Under the pieces are notes generated by a model that was given only the letters and a program-made list of their open reading frames with translations, did not search any database and was not told the DNA's origin. Below are positions 1 through 9,600 of a stretch of 64,000 bases of DNA, piece by piece. How positions within the stretch are numbered: the stretch's first letter is position 1; every line of letters starts with the position of its first letter. The translations under genes were made by a program, and so were the position numbers. Where the stretch lies: positions 1 to 64,000 of the forward strand of contig JAJPKO010000032.1 in NCBI GenBank assembly GCA_021323655.1. The letters run 5' to 3'. Origin of the DNA: Acidobacteriaceae bacterium. GTDB taxonomy: Bacteria; Acidobacteriota; Terriglobia; Terriglobales; Acidobacteriaceae.

Positions 1-144
1 GCACCGAGGACGCCCACTGTCCTGATATCACTCATCCATGTCTCCCTTGCAAACAAATGAGTGTATCAAGCAAGTCAGCAAGTCAGCGAGTCAGCATAAG
101 GCCTTATCGCTGACATGCCGAAGACATAGATGGCTGCGGACCCG
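1..144. other. Gene-free edge with short repeats
   Basis: No convincing gene is seen. An 8-bp unit, AAGTCAGC, occurs three times in tandem at 72-95 (third copy GAGTCAGC). It runs into a perfect 12-bp palindrome, ATAAGGCCTTAT, flanked by GTCAGC and GCTGAC. The structure lies just past the stop of the minus-strand phosphatase gene and may form a cruciform or a weak 3-prime-end hairpin; no T-run follows on either strand. Confidence 0.5.
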
Positions 145-861
145 CTACTCCACCCTCACCACAACAACCGTAATGTTGTCTGTGCCACCAGCTGCATTCG
201 CTTCATCAATCAACTGCTGGCAAATCGCATGCGGATTCGCTCCTTTGAGGAGAACCTCTTCGACCCGCGCCTCGGCAACTTCTTTCGTCAGACCATCGGA
301 ACACAGCAGAAAAACATCTCCCTTCTGCACCGGAAGCCCCTGGATTTCTGGCGTGACGGTGGCCCTTGTGCCCACCGCGCGCGTAATCACGTTCCGCAGT
401 GGAGACCGCTCAGCCTCCGTGGGAGTCATCTGTCCCAGCCGCACCTGTTCGTCTACAAGAGAATGATCGTGTGTCTTCCGCTCCAGGTGTCCATCACGAA
501 AGCGATAGCAACGGCTGTCACCCACGTGAGCAATCCAGGCCACACCGTCGTGCAGCAGGAGCGAAACCAGTGTCGTGCCCATTCCAGACAGCGAAGGCTC
601 CCGCTCTGAGCGGGCAAAGACGCGCTGGTTCGCCATCGCAATCAGTTTTTCCAGCAAGGTGTTCGGGGCCTTGCCCGCCTGCTTTTCAACAAACTCAAGC
701 GCTGTGGCCACTGCCATCTGGCTGGCAACTTCTCCGGCCGCCGCGCCCCCCATTCCATCGCAAACGAGAAAGAAGTTCGCTTCCCTCACAAGCCCGTAAG
801 CGTCTTCATTGGCCGAGCGAAGGCGGCCCACATCGGTCAATGCTGCTGCTTCCACACGCAT
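145..861 (-). CDS. PP2C-type serine/threonine protein phosphatase
   Basis: Metal-dependent phosphatase that removes phosphate from Ser/Thr residues, the usual counterpart of bacterial Hanks-type kinases in the cytoplasm. The PP2C motifs appear in order: ANEDAYG, CDGMGG (metal-binding Asp), GMGTTLV, HVGDSRCYR, CSDGLTKEV and the final GGTDNITVV. At about 238 residues it is a single catalytic domain with no membrane segment, like the bacterial Stp/PrpC proteins. The start at 861 puts the first conserved strand right after the Met. An upstream start at 912 would overlap the acyltransferase stop as ATGA, so translational coupling from 912 (255 residues) is a real alternative; neither start has a strong ribosome binding site. 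No partner kinase gene is in the window. Confidence 0.9.
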   Translation of the reverse strand: MRVEAAALTDVGRLRSANEDAYGLVREANFFLVCDGMGGAAAGEVASQMAVATALEFVEKQAGKAPNTLLEKLIAMANQRVFARSEREPSLSGMGTTLVSLLLHDGVAWIAHVGDSRCYRFRDGHLERKTHDHSLVDEQVRLGQMTPTEAERSPLRNVITRAVGTRATVTPEIQGLPVQKGDVFLLCSDGLTKEVAEARVEEVLLKGANPHAICQQLIDEANAAGGTDNITVVVVRVE

Positions 862-908
862 GATTGTTTGCCACTGACCACGATACACGATAGTCAGCGA
901 TGGGCCGT

Positions 909-2075
909 TCATCGGAACACGTGGACGGCCTGGCCCTCTGATTTTGCTTTTTCCGCCTCGCGCTTCAGGCGCTTTGCCCGTTGGTTGCGCACCTCCCGGA
1001 CGGCCACCAGCACCAGCCCGGCAAATGTACCAGCCAGAAGAACAACGGCAGGCCAGCCGTGCAACTGCGGCACATCATTCACCAGCAGGGCCAGTCCTAC
1101 AAACACAAAAAAAACATGCGCGCAAAAGACATGCAGCGAGGCCTTGCCCAGAGTGAGAAAGGGTTCAATGGCAACCAGCCTGAACACATATTTCCGCAGC
1201 CAGTAGAACACAATCGTAAACGTCACCAGGTTGATGACGCGCAGAGGGCCAATCTGCCATTTATCGAGCTTCATTCCCAGTGCCTGCTGCGTCAGAGCCG
1301 GGCCCCACCAGCTATGCCGCACTCCAATAAAGAAGAGGCATACCAGCGCGCAGAGCACTATGGCGTATCCGGGAATGCGCCGTAGGGGCACCTCTCCCGT
1401 TGCTGATTTTGCGCCCAGCCACAAACCCGAAATCCAGACAGCCTGCCATGCGAAGAGATTAAAGGCCCCCGTCTCCTGCAAAGGAATCGGCAAATGTGTT
1501 ATGTGGACGATCACGTTATGCACCACATCGCGCAGCCCGAACTGCGCAAAGAGCCAGAAGGCCATGCTCGCCGCCAGAATGCCGCCCCAACCTCGCTTGA
1601 CTGCCAAAGTCAGCACGATCGGAGTAAAGAAAAGAAAGATGACGTACATTGGCAGAATGTCCAGCAGCGGCGGGCAATAAAGCAGCAGCACCGAGCCGAT
1701 GATCGCGACAAAGGGATGCGCAAGATAAAAGTCGAGCAGATTGTAAATGGCCGCACGATGAGTCCTTACTCCATAGGCAGCGGCCACGGTGAAGGCCAGC
1801 GCCAGCATCAGCAGGTGATATCCATAGATACGCAGCGACCGCTTCCAGAGCGTGGCACGCAGCGCGACCCCGCTTGCCAGCGCCAGACGCATATACACGC
1901 GGCCAACCAGCAGCGCTGACAGAAAGACAAACCCCTCAGCCGAAGAAACAAAACCGATGGGCTGGTTCACAAAGTCGCTGAACCGCGTCGGCAGGTGCGT
2001 CAGCGTCATCCAGACAAGAAAAAGCCCCCGCAAGGCGTCGAGTTCGGGCTGTCTCTGGGGCTTGGGTATATGCAT
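909..2075 (-). CDS. OpgC-like membrane acyltransferase
   Basis: 388-residue polytopic inner-membrane protein with about ten hydrophobic segments. The N-terminal ELDALRGLFLVWM, followed by the THLPTR stretch and a hydrophobic core, matches the OpgC/acyltransferase-3 superfamily, in which the first Arg-rich segment begins the first helix. In proteobacteria OpgC succinylates osmoregulated periplasmic glucans, and its length (about 385) agrees with this protein. The true substrate here is unknown, because no opgG/H glucan synthesis genes are nearby. The gene ends four bases into a possible start of the phosphatase gene, so the two may be co-transcribed. The start at 2075 has no obvious ribosome binding site. 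Confidence 0.8.
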   Translation of the reverse strand: MHIPKPQRQPELDALRGLFLVWMTLTHLPTRFSDFVNQPIGFVSSAEGFVFLSALLVGRVYMRLALASGVALRATLWKRSLRIYGYHLLMLALAFTVAAAYGVRTHRAAIYNLLDFYLAHPFVAIIGSVLLLYCPPLLDILPMYVIFLFFTPIVLTLAVKRGWGGILAASMAFWLFAQFGLRDVVHNVIVHITHLPIPLQETGAFNLFAWQAVWISGLWLGAKSATGEVPLRRIPGYAIVLCALVCLFFIGVRHSWWGPALTQQALGMKLDKWQIGPLRVINLVTFTIVFYWLRKYVFRLVAIEPFLTLGKASLHVFCAHVFFVFVGLALLVNDVPQLHGWPAVVLLAGTFAGLVLVAVREVRNQRAKRLKREAEKAKSEGQAVHVFR

Positions 2076-2117
2076 ATAAAAAGACGAAAAGCGACAGCCG
2101 CATGATGTTATCGAAGC

Positions 2118-2140
2118 CTGTCTCTCTCTCTCTCTCTATT
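2118..2140. repeat. CT dinucleotide run
   Basis: A short CT microsatellite in the space between the divergent acyltransferase and MarR genes. It may vary in length through slippage, but it is too far from either start to judge an effect. Confidence 0.6.
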
Positions 2141-2241
2141 AGAAACCACTCCAGAGATGCTTGTTGCGCCGGAATGAGTATAGATGCGCCGGTTCAAAAG
2201 CAGACTGCCTGGGATCGCTGAATCCTTTTGCCGCCTGAAAC

Positions 2242-2257
2242 ATCTTGATATCAAGAT
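2242..2257. promoter_or_regulatory. Perfect palindrome at the MarR start, likely operator
   Basis: ATCTTGATATCAAGAT is a perfect 16-bp palindrome ending two bases before the MarR start codon. MarR dimers bind such dyads and often repress their own genes. Its position leaves no room for a Shine-Dalgarno, so the mRNA may be leaderless or start inside the dyad. The ATCT-N-GA-N2-TC-N-AGAT layout resembles, from memory, operators of quinone-sensing MarR proteins such as MhqR; this is inference. Confidence 0.65.
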
Positions 2258-2259
2258 AA

Positions 2260-2724
2260 ATGAAGCCGCGCCCCCAAAAACCCGAAACGGATGCAACCGG
2301 GATCCACCTCTGGCTCGTGCTGTGGAAGGCATTTCACGCCGTCGAGGCCCATGCCCTCCAGCACATTTCCAGTCTGGGCATGGTCTACAGCGACTTTGGC
2401 GTACTTGAAGCGCTTCTGCACAAAGGGCCTTTGACGATTGGCCAACTGGGCGAGAAAGTACTGCTGACCAGCGGTTCCATGACCGCATCCATCAACCGCC
2501 TGGAAAAGCGTGGGCTGGTATCGCGTAAAGAAGCCGCGGGAGACCGAAGAACGCGGATCGTGGACCTTACCCCAAAGGGCAAAATGCTGATTCGCGAGGC
2601 CTTTGAAGACCACAGGCGGGCCATGGAAAGCGCCGTGGATGGGGTTTCGCCGCGTGACCGCGAAACGTTAGTAGACCTGCTGCGCCAGCTCGGGCTGGGT
2701 GCTGCCGCAAAGTGTAAGAAGTAA
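2260..2724 (+). CDS. MarR-family transcriptional regulator
   Basis: 154-residue winged-helix regulator. The N-terminal helices (residues 1-45) should form the dimer interface. The DNA-binding part covers about 55-105, with the recognition-helix stretch GSMTASINRLEKRGLVSRK and the wing containing DRRTRIVDLTPKG, the hallmark DxR of MarR proteins. It lies 14 bases upstream of the pirin gene on the same strand with a ribosome binding site between (AAAAGGAG), so the pair is probably one operon. The palindrome at 2242-2257 suggests autoregulation. MarR/pirin pairs commonly respond to phenolic or quinone stress; the ligand here is not shown by the sequence. Confidence 0.9.
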   Translation: MKPRPQKPETDATGIHLWLVLWKAFHAVEAHALQHISSLGMVYSDFGVLEALLHKGPLTIGQLGEKVLLTSGSMTASINRLEKRGLVSRKEAAGDRRTRIVDLTPKGKMLIREAFEDHRRAMESAVDGVSPRDRETLVDLLRQLGLGAAAKCKK

Positions 2725-2738
2725 AAAGGAGTAGTGCC

Positions 2739-3629
2739 ATGTCTGAAATGAAAAAAGTACTGGGCGTATACGGTCCAGGATCCAACCATTGGGTAGGCGA
2801 CGGCTTCCCTGTGCGCAATCTCTTCCCGTCGAACGGTCTGCGCGATGAAATCAACCCGTTCCTGATGCTCGATTACGCTGGGCCGCAGTATTTCCAGCCG
2901 GCTTCGCAGTCGCATGGCGTCGGGGAGCATCCGCATCGCGGATTCGAGACCGTGACCATCGCCTATCAGGGCGCAGTTGAACACCGCGATTCAGCCGGAA
3001 ACTCCGGCGTGATCTATCCAGGCGATGTGCAGTGGATGACCGCGGCCTCCGGCGTGGTGCATGAAGAGATGCACGAGAAGGAGTTTGCAAAAACAGGTGG
3101 CATCTTTGAGATGGTACAGCTCTGGGTCAATCTGCCCAGGGCCGTGAAGATGTCCCAGCCGCGCTATCAGGGCATCAGCAAGGAGCAGATTCCCTCCGTG
3201 GACCTGGGCCATGGCTCCTATGCCCGGATTATTGCTGGCGAGCTCGAAGGCACAAAAGGCCCGGCGCTGATCTTCACTCCGGTGGACTTGTTTGATCTGC
3301 GGCTGAAGGCCGGAACCAAAGCTGCACTGCACCTCCCCGAGTGGCACAACTCCGGCGTAGTTCTGCTCAAAGGCGATGTCGTGCTCAACGATGTAGATTC
3401 GATCAAAGGTGAAGCCAGAATCGCCACTCTGGGGCAGGAGGGGACCCTCGTTTCGCTCGAGGCAAAAGAGGACTCAATCCTGCTCGTCCTCAGCGGTGAG
3501 CCGATCCACGAACCGGTCTTCAGCTATGGTCCGTTTGTGATGAACACGCGCGACGAGATCATGCAGGCCGTGCAGGACTACCATGACGGAAAGATGGGGC
3601 ACCTGCCGCAGCAAAACCATTCGTTATAA
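2739..3629 (+). CDS. Pirin family protein (quercetinase-like bicupin)
   Basis: 296-residue cupin protein. The N-terminal cupin holds the metal ligands in HPHRGFETVTI (H64, H66) and VVHEEMH (H108, E110), matching the His-His-His-Glu iron site of human pirin. The C-terminal half (about 175-285) is the Pirin_C domain. Bacterial members (YhhW type) open flavonoids such as quercetin with dioxygen, and some act as redox-linked cofactors. The intact metal site supports an enzymatic or metal-dependent role. It is the second gene behind MarR and is followed by a strong terminator at 3684-3725. Confidence 0.92.
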   Translation: MSEMKKVLGVYGPGSNHWVGDGFPVRNLFPSNGLRDEINPFLMLDYAGPQYFQPASQSHGVGEHPHRGFETVTIAYQGAVEHRDSAGNSGVIYPGDVQWMTAASGVVHEEMHEKEFAKTGGIFEMVQLWVNLPRAVKMSQPRYQGISKEQIPSVDLGHGSYARIIAGELEGTKGPALIFTPVDLFDLRLKAGTKAALHLPEWHNSGVVLLKGDVVLNDVDSIKGEARIATLGQEGTLVSLEAKEDSILLVLSGEPIHEPVFSYGPFVMNTRDEIMQAVQDYHDGKMGHLPQQNHSL

Positions 3630-3683
3630 CGAATATGTTCCGGAAATCAATGCCCGGTCCTTATACTGAAATTAAGGATCAAG

Positions 3684-3725
3684 AAAGGGGCCATAGCCTT
3701 CACCAGCCTGGCCCCTTTTGCTTTT
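3684..3725 (+). terminator. Rho-independent terminator after pirin
   Basis: Perfect 10-bp stem AAAGGGGCCA (3684-3693) with TGGCCCCTTT (3709-3718), a 15-nt loop and a T-rich tail TGCTTTT. It closes the MarR-pirin unit. Confidence 0.9.
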
Positions 3726-3820
3726 ACGGGAAGTCAATATTTTCAATCGCTTACACCAAGCCAATCTAAATCATTGAAAACAAGCGATTCCCGCACAAAG
3801 AAAGGAGGCCTTCTCGAAAT

Positions 3821-4999
3821 CTAATAAGCGGGGACCCCCGTAATGCTCTGCCCGATGATCAGCGTATGGATGTCGTGCGTACCCTCATAGGTCTTCACCG
3901 ATTCCAGGTTCATCATATGGCGCATGATCGGGTAGTCATCGGTAATGCCATTTCCGCCAAGAATGTCTCGCGCGAGGCGGGCGCATTCGAGCGCCATCCA
4001 TACATTGTTGCGCTTGGCCATGGAGATATGCTGGTGCTCAACTTTGCCGGCATCTTTCAGGCGGCCAACCTGCAGGGAAAGAAGCTGCGCCTTGGTGATC
4101 TCCGTAATCATCCAGGTCAGTTTTTCCTGAACGAGCTGGTGGCTGGCGATCGGCTGGTCGCGGAATTGCTTGCGCACTTGTGAGTACTGCAATGCCGTGT
4201 CATAGCAGGACATGGCAGCGCCAATCGCACCCCATCCGATGCCATAGCGCGCCTGGTTCAGGCACATCAGCGCCGCCTTCAGGCCGTCCGTGCCGGGCAT
4301 CAGATTTTTTGCCGGGACCCGGACGTCCTGCAGCGAAAGCCCTGAGGTTACCGATGCCCGCAGCGACCACTTGCCATGGACATCATAGGCCGAGAAACCA
4401 GGGCGGTCCGTTTCCACCAGAAAGCCCCGCACCCGGCCATCTTCATCATCTACCTTGGCCCAGATGACGGCCACGTCGGCAATGGTCCCTGAGGTGATCC
4501 ACATCTTTTCACCGTTCAGGACGTATTCGTCGCCCTCCTTGCGGGCCCGTGTTCTCATGCCTCCGGGGTTCGAGCCGAAATCAGGCTCGGTGAGGCCAAA
4601 GCAGCCGAGCTTTTCTCCTCGCGCCAGCAGAGGGAGCCAATAGTCCTTCTGCTCGTCAGACCCAAAGGTGTAGATGGGATACATGACCAGCGCTGACTGC
4701 ACGCTGACGAAGCTGCGCACGCCGGAGTCACCGCGCTCAAACTCCTGCATCACCAGCCCGTATTCCACATTGGACATGCCGGCGCAGCCGTACCCATGCA
4801 GGTTTGCGCCGAAAAATCCCAGTTCGCCCATCTGCGGAACAAGCTCGCGCGGAAAGCGTCCTTCGCGGTTGCATTCCTCGATGACAGGAATGAGATTGTC
4901 TTCAATAAACTGGCGTGCGGTGTCACGCGTAAGGCGCTCGTCTTCGCTCAGAAGCGCGTCAAAACCGATAAAGTCCACGCCCTTGAATTTGAAGGCCAT
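3821..4999 (-). CDS. gcdH: Acyl-CoA dehydrogenase, glutaryl-CoA dehydrogenase type
   Basis: 392-residue flavoenzyme with the three acyl-CoA dehydrogenase domains: N-terminal helical (about 15-130), middle beta with GCFGLTEPDFGSN and EKMWITSG (about 133-230), and C-terminal helical (about 240-385). The end reads VKTYEGTHDIHTLIIGQ; E372 in YEGTHDIH is the position of the catalytic base of glutaryl-CoA dehydrogenase. The expected reaction is oxidative decarboxylation of glutaryl-CoA to crotonyl-CoA in lysine, tryptophan or aromatic degradation, with electrons going to ETF. No other gene of that pathway is adjacent. The start at 4999 fits the family start (MAFKFKGVDF). It lies downstream of the sulfatase gene on the same strand. 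Confidence 0.88.
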   Translation of the reverse strand: MAFKFKGVDFIGFDALLSEDERLTRDTARQFIEDNLIPVIEECNREGRFPRELVPQMGELGFFGANLHGYGCAGMSNVEYGLVMQEFERGDSGVRSFVSVQSALVMYPIYTFGSDEQKDYWLPLLARGEKLGCFGLTEPDFGSNPGGMRTRARKEGDEYVLNGEKMWITSGTIADVAVIWAKVDDEDGRVRGFLVETDRPGFSAYDVHGKWSLRASVTSGLSLQDVRVPAKNLMPGTDGLKAALMCLNQARYGIGWGAIGAAMSCYDTALQYSQVRKQFRDQPIASHQLVQEKLTWMITEITKAQLLSLQVGRLKDAGKVEHQHISMAKRNNVWMALECARLARDILGGNGITDDYPIMRHMMNLESVKTYEGTHDIHTLIIGQSITGVPAY

Positions 5000-5078
5000 G
5001 TGTATGAATGCTCCGTTCTGTAAGTGAAACCTTCCAGACTAGCAGAGCGGAGCGGCGGTGGCAAAAGCGCACAGGGCA

Positions 5079-6530
5079 TCAGCTCGCCGGGCGCGTAGGC
5101 TCCTGCGGAGAGACGCCGTCAGGATCATTCACGCGGGCTCCCGGAGGCGCAGCGACGGGGCCGTGCAACAAAGGATCATTGGTAGACACCATCCAGCGGT
5201 GAAGTCTGTCACGCATCTCGCTGAGCGTGGCCTGATGGGCCGGATCACTGGCAAGGTTGTTGTGCTCCGTCGGATCGAAGAGCAGATCATAAAGCTCTTC
5301 CTGCGCGACGGGCTGCGACTTCCATCCCGCGTCGAGCCAGAGAGTTTTGCTGGGGCTGTCATCGCAGTTAGGCAGCACAGGAGTCGTCCTGTCACCGAAG
5401 CGACGGATATACTTCCACCGCGTGGTCCTTACGGCACGCTGTGGCTCATAGGCCGCGTGGTAATTTATCTCGGCAAATATCTCATCATGTATTTCACGCG
5501 CATTGCCTTTCAAAATGGGCAGAAACGATTTGCCCTGCAGCCACGACGGGCGCTCAATGACAAGGTAATCGCAAAGAGTAGGAAACACGTCGAGTTGCGA
5601 GACCAGCGCGTCATAAACTGTGCCCGGGCTGATTCCGGGGCCGCGCAGAATCAGTGAGACGCCCCATCCGTCATCGGTCAGGTTGCACTTCATGCGCGGA
5701 AAGGAAACGCCGTGATCGGTGGTGCTGATGATGAGCGTGTTCTCTCTGAGGCCGTTCCTGTCAATCGCATCCAGCACCTGTCGCACGCCTTCATCCAGAA
5801 TTCTGGCGCTCGCGCGGTAGCTGGCGAAATCGCGGCGTGTTGCGCCCACATCGGGAATGGGGCGGGGCGGCGCGGTGTAGTTCAGGTCTTCAGGCTCGGG
5901 ATCAGGATACTCGCGGTGCGTCTCAAAGAAGCCTACATCGAGGAAGAAGGGCGTCTGCGGCCGTGTGTCCAGAAAAGCAGCGGCAGCAGGAGCAACCTCG
6001 CGCGCACTCAGGCGTCCGGAAGCGTAGCTTCGTGTCTTCACTGGCTTCGCTGCAAGTATCTGACTGAAGCCGATGTCCGCTGGAGCAAGGAGTCTGTCAA
6101 AACCGATGCGGTGCGGGTCTGGGGCAATGTGCTGAAGTCCCGCAAGCACCGATGTGTATCCATGCGCGCGCAGAGTGTACAGAATGTGCTGGCTGTAATC
6201 ATTCAGAGAAAAGCCGCGATGTGCCAGACCCAGCATCCCGTTGTTATGCGGGTAGAGCCCCGTCAGCAAAGCTGCCCTGCTCGGCGAGCACGTAGGTGCG
6301 GCGCTGAATGCATTGCGAAAGACCGCGCCTTCGCTGGCCAGCTTCTGCAGTGCAGGAGTAGATACGTCCGCGCCATAGGGCTGCAGATAACGGCCTGAGT
6401 CATGCGAATGAATGTAGACAATATTGGGCCGGAATGGCTGAGGGGCCTTGCCTGTAAAGTGTGAGGCGACACCTGCTGCAACCGCGCCTGCAAGAAAATG
6501 CCGCCGCGTCAGTTCTCTTGAATCATTCAT
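5079..6530 (-). CDS. Secreted sulfatase, heparan N-sulfatase-like
   Basis: 483-residue type I sulfatase exported by the Tat route: the N-terminus reads TRRHFLAGAVAAGVA. The formylglycine signature C-S-P-S-R is at 81-85, so a maturase (FGE or anSME) must act on C81; none is in the window. The metal site includes HSHDSG near residue 42 and TTDHGVSF in the second half. The overall pattern resembles the N-sulfoglucosamine sulfohydrolase (S1_8) group; the real substrate is not determined. ATG at 6530 with AGG eight bases upstream is preferred over GTG at 6539. The gene follows receptor 1 on the same strand by about 120 bp and may be read through from it, suggesting uptake and desulfation of a common glycan. 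Confidence 0.9.
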   Translation of the reverse strand: MNDSRELTRRHFLAGAVAAGVASHFTGKAPQPFRPNIVYIHSHDSGRYLQPYGADVSTPALQKLASEGAVFRNAFSAAPTCSPSRAALLTGLYPHNNGMLGLAHRGFSLNDYSQHILYTLRAHGYTSVLAGLQHIAPDPHRIGFDRLLAPADIGFSQILAAKPVKTRSYASGRLSAREVAPAAAAFLDTRPQTPFFLDVGFFETHREYPDPEPEDLNYTAPPRPIPDVGATRRDFASYRASARILDEGVRQVLDAIDRNGLRENTLIISTTDHGVSFPRMKCNLTDDGWGVSLILRGPGISPGTVYDALVSQLDVFPTLCDYLVIERPSWLQGKSFLPILKGNAREIHDEIFAEINYHAAYEPQRAVRTTRWKYIRRFGDRTTPVLPNCDDSPSKTLWLDAGWKSQPVAQEELYDLLFDPTEHNNLASDPAHQATLSEMRDRLHRWMVSTNDPLLHGPVAAPPGARVNDPDGVSPQEPTRPAS

Positions 6531-6593
6531 TTTTTGCACCTGTCTTTTTGAAATCTAAATTGTCACGACTGAAGAATGCAGAGGGTGAGGGAG

Positions 6594-6629
6594 GACCCAG
6601 ACGATCGTTCGCGTGCATCGCCCTGGGTC
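6594..6629. other. Intercistronic hairpin between receptor 1 and sulfatase
   Basis: Stem GACCCAG (6594-6600) with CTGGGTC (6623-6629), extended inside by CGAT/ATCG. No T-run follows on the minus strand, so it is more likely an mRNA processing or stability element than a terminator. Confidence 0.45.
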
Positions 6630-6650
6630 TTTCCCTTTCCCAACTGCGCA

Positions 6651-9600
6651 TTAGAACGTGAACCGCAACGCGAGTTGCAAAATGCGCGACTGGTTGCCCG
6701 CCTGCAGTCCGGTAATGCGCCCAAAGGCGCTGTCGCCGAACGAGGTATTCGGGTTCGCCAGGTTTGCATGGTTCAGCACGTTGAGGGCCTCAGCGCGAAA
6801 TTGCAGCGTTGTGGCCTCGGCAAAGCGGAAGTCCTTCAGCAGAGATGCGTCAGCTGTAGCCAGGCCCGGACCGCGCCCGAATGTTCTGGGAGCGTTACCG
6901 AAGGTGTATGCGGGGTTCTGCGCAAAGGCTGAAGTATCGAACCATTGTGCCACCTTCTGCACGCGCGGTCGCGAATGCGAAAGATCATTCGGATTACCGA
7001 CCAGGTTGGGTCGTACTCCGTCTGAATATGTGCCCGTGTTGTTGGTCGCATCAATGGGACTGAGCGCCGTTCCTGAATGGACCTCCGCAATCGCGCCCAC
7101 GGTCCATCCGGCAGCAGCCACGTTCACCCAACGATTGCCGGGCTGGACCCACTTGCCTGGGCCGATGGGAAGCTCATACAGCACGTTGCCGATGATGCGA
7201 TTGCGAACATCATTTCCTGAAAGGCCCCAACGGTCTTTTGGGTGGTAGTAGTCGGTGAACGAATCGGTGCCCGGATAGGCTGCCAGTTCGTTTCTCGACA
7301 CCTGATTGTCACGGAATTTGGACCAGGTGTAATTCACCTGGAACTGAAGGCCGGATTCATACCGCTTCTGAATGCCGAAGTTCACTCCGTTATAACCGGA
7401 CTGGCCCACATCGGCAGCAAGAATGCTGACGTTGCCAAACTGCGGGAATGGCCGCAGCGTCTGCGTGTTCTTTGTTGTCGGCAGCAAGGCTGCTTTGTCC
7501 GGCGCAACCTGATTGATGTTCTCAGCGTTGACGGCGGGCAGATGATGGCCAAAGGTGCCCAGATAACCAATGTCAAAGACCACAGAGTTGCTGAGCTGTT
7601 GCTGAATATCAAGGCTGGCCTGATAAATATATCCGGTCACGCGCCTGCGCTGAAAGAACTGCGGCGCAAGCACCACTTTGCTACCGACGGGCACAGCACC
7701 GAATCCGGCGGTAAGGTCAGAGGAAGCAGGATAGGTGGCCTTGCCTGTTCCATCCGTAGCGTTGTTCTTCAGCAGAAAGGCAGGTGTTCCTGCTCCCGCG
7801 TTGGGAGAAGAAAGGCTGATGGACTTGGCGAAGCCGGAATACGCGACGATGGGTGTGGCCTGGTCGTACTCGCCAGGATACAGAATCGCTCCGCCGCCGC
7901 GTATGACCGTTCGGGGACGCGCCGTCCATGCAAACCCAGCGCGCGGCCCGATGTTGTGGTAGTCCCAGTTGTTGGCGTACTTGCTCACTCCGTTCACGCC
8001 GGAGAAGGTCACCACCCCAGGCGTTCCCGAGACAGGATTGATGGCCGTCGGATCAAAGGAGTTCTGCCGGTTGTGGGCCTCATACCGCGGCGAATCCACG
8101 TCATACCGAATGCCAAGGTTCAGCGTCAGCCGTGGAGTAACGTGCCAGTCGTCCTGAAAATATGCGCCCCAGCTATATGCCTTGGTCAGCAGCGTTTCCG
8201 TTTCCTGCAGGCTCGCTGAGGCAACGCGGCCGAGCAGCAGATTGGCAAGGCTTCCCGCTGCCGTGTTTGTGCTGGTGCCAATGTTGTTGAAAGCGAAGAT
8301 ACCTCCGGCCGATGGCTTGTACTGGTCGGTATTACTGGAGGTGCGCAGTTCCACCCCGGCCTTGAACTGGTGCGCGCCGCGTTCAAAGGAAAGATTGTCA
8401 GCATACTGGTTGCTGATAACCGGAGTCTGCAGGCGCTCCTGCTGCGTGTTGCCGAGCTGTTCAAGGCCAGAGAGCGTGACCGTGGGGAAGAAGTTGCCGT
8501 TTGTGCCGCCCAGGCCAATTTCAGAAGCAAGCGTAGTGTTGGCCCCGGCGGAAATGTAAAGATATTGTCTGCGCGAATAAGTCCCCACCAACTGGTTAAT
8601 CACTGTAGGAGAGAAATTGTGATACCAGTTGCCGGACACATTGTAGAAATAGTCGTGCACCAGCGTGCCGTAATTGTCTGTTCCGGGAGTGGGAAAGACC
8701 GAGGCCGTTTTCGTGTGGTCAGTCTGCGCCAGCAAACGCCCGAAGATACGGTTCGATTCGTTGATCACATGGTCCACACGTGCAACATATGCATCCACTA
8801 CGGTCACTGCCGGATCATTTGCAATAAAATTTGAGGCGTTCGCGCTGGCCCCCGCAACATTCGGTGCGGGATAGAACGAAGCCAGCTTTGTGCCCACAGG
8901 GTCCAATTCGCTGGGCGGCAGCACATTCAGCCTGCCGTTGTATTGGGCCTGCTGTCCCGTATTCGGATCAATGACAGGGGTTGAAAGCGCGGAGAAATCG
9001 CCGGTGACCTCAGCCTGTGTGGGAACATTGAGGATCTTGGTCGTAGTCTGGGTTGTGCGCCGTCCTTCGTAATTGAAGAAAAACTGCGTCCTGTCCTTCC
9101 GGATGGGCCCTCCAAGGCTCGCACCGAAGAGGTTATAGCGCAGCTCAGGGTTCTTGCTTGCGAAGTACGGAACTGCCTGCAACGCATCATTACGGAAATA
9201 TTCATAGGCAGAGCCATGGAAGCGGTTCGTCCCTGACTTTGTGGTCATCTGAATGACAGCGCCGCCGGTACGTCCCAGTTCCGCAGCATAGTTACTGATG
9301 GCAACATTGAATTCCTGCACCGATTCAATCGGGGGATCAAACGTGAGAATGGCAACACCCAGCAGAAGGTTCTGCGCCGAACCGCCATCAATCAGGTAGT
9401 TGGCATTGTTGCCTCTTCCGCCCGCAGTGGCGAATGTTGCGTTTGATCCTGTGCCATTCCCCACGACAAATCCATTCAACCGCTGTAGCTGAGACGACCG
9501 GCGGTCGAGCAGCGGCATGTTGTTAATGGTCTGGTTTTCCACCACCTGCCCTACGGCGGCAGAAGCAGATTGAAGCAGAGGTACAGAGGCATCGACATTC

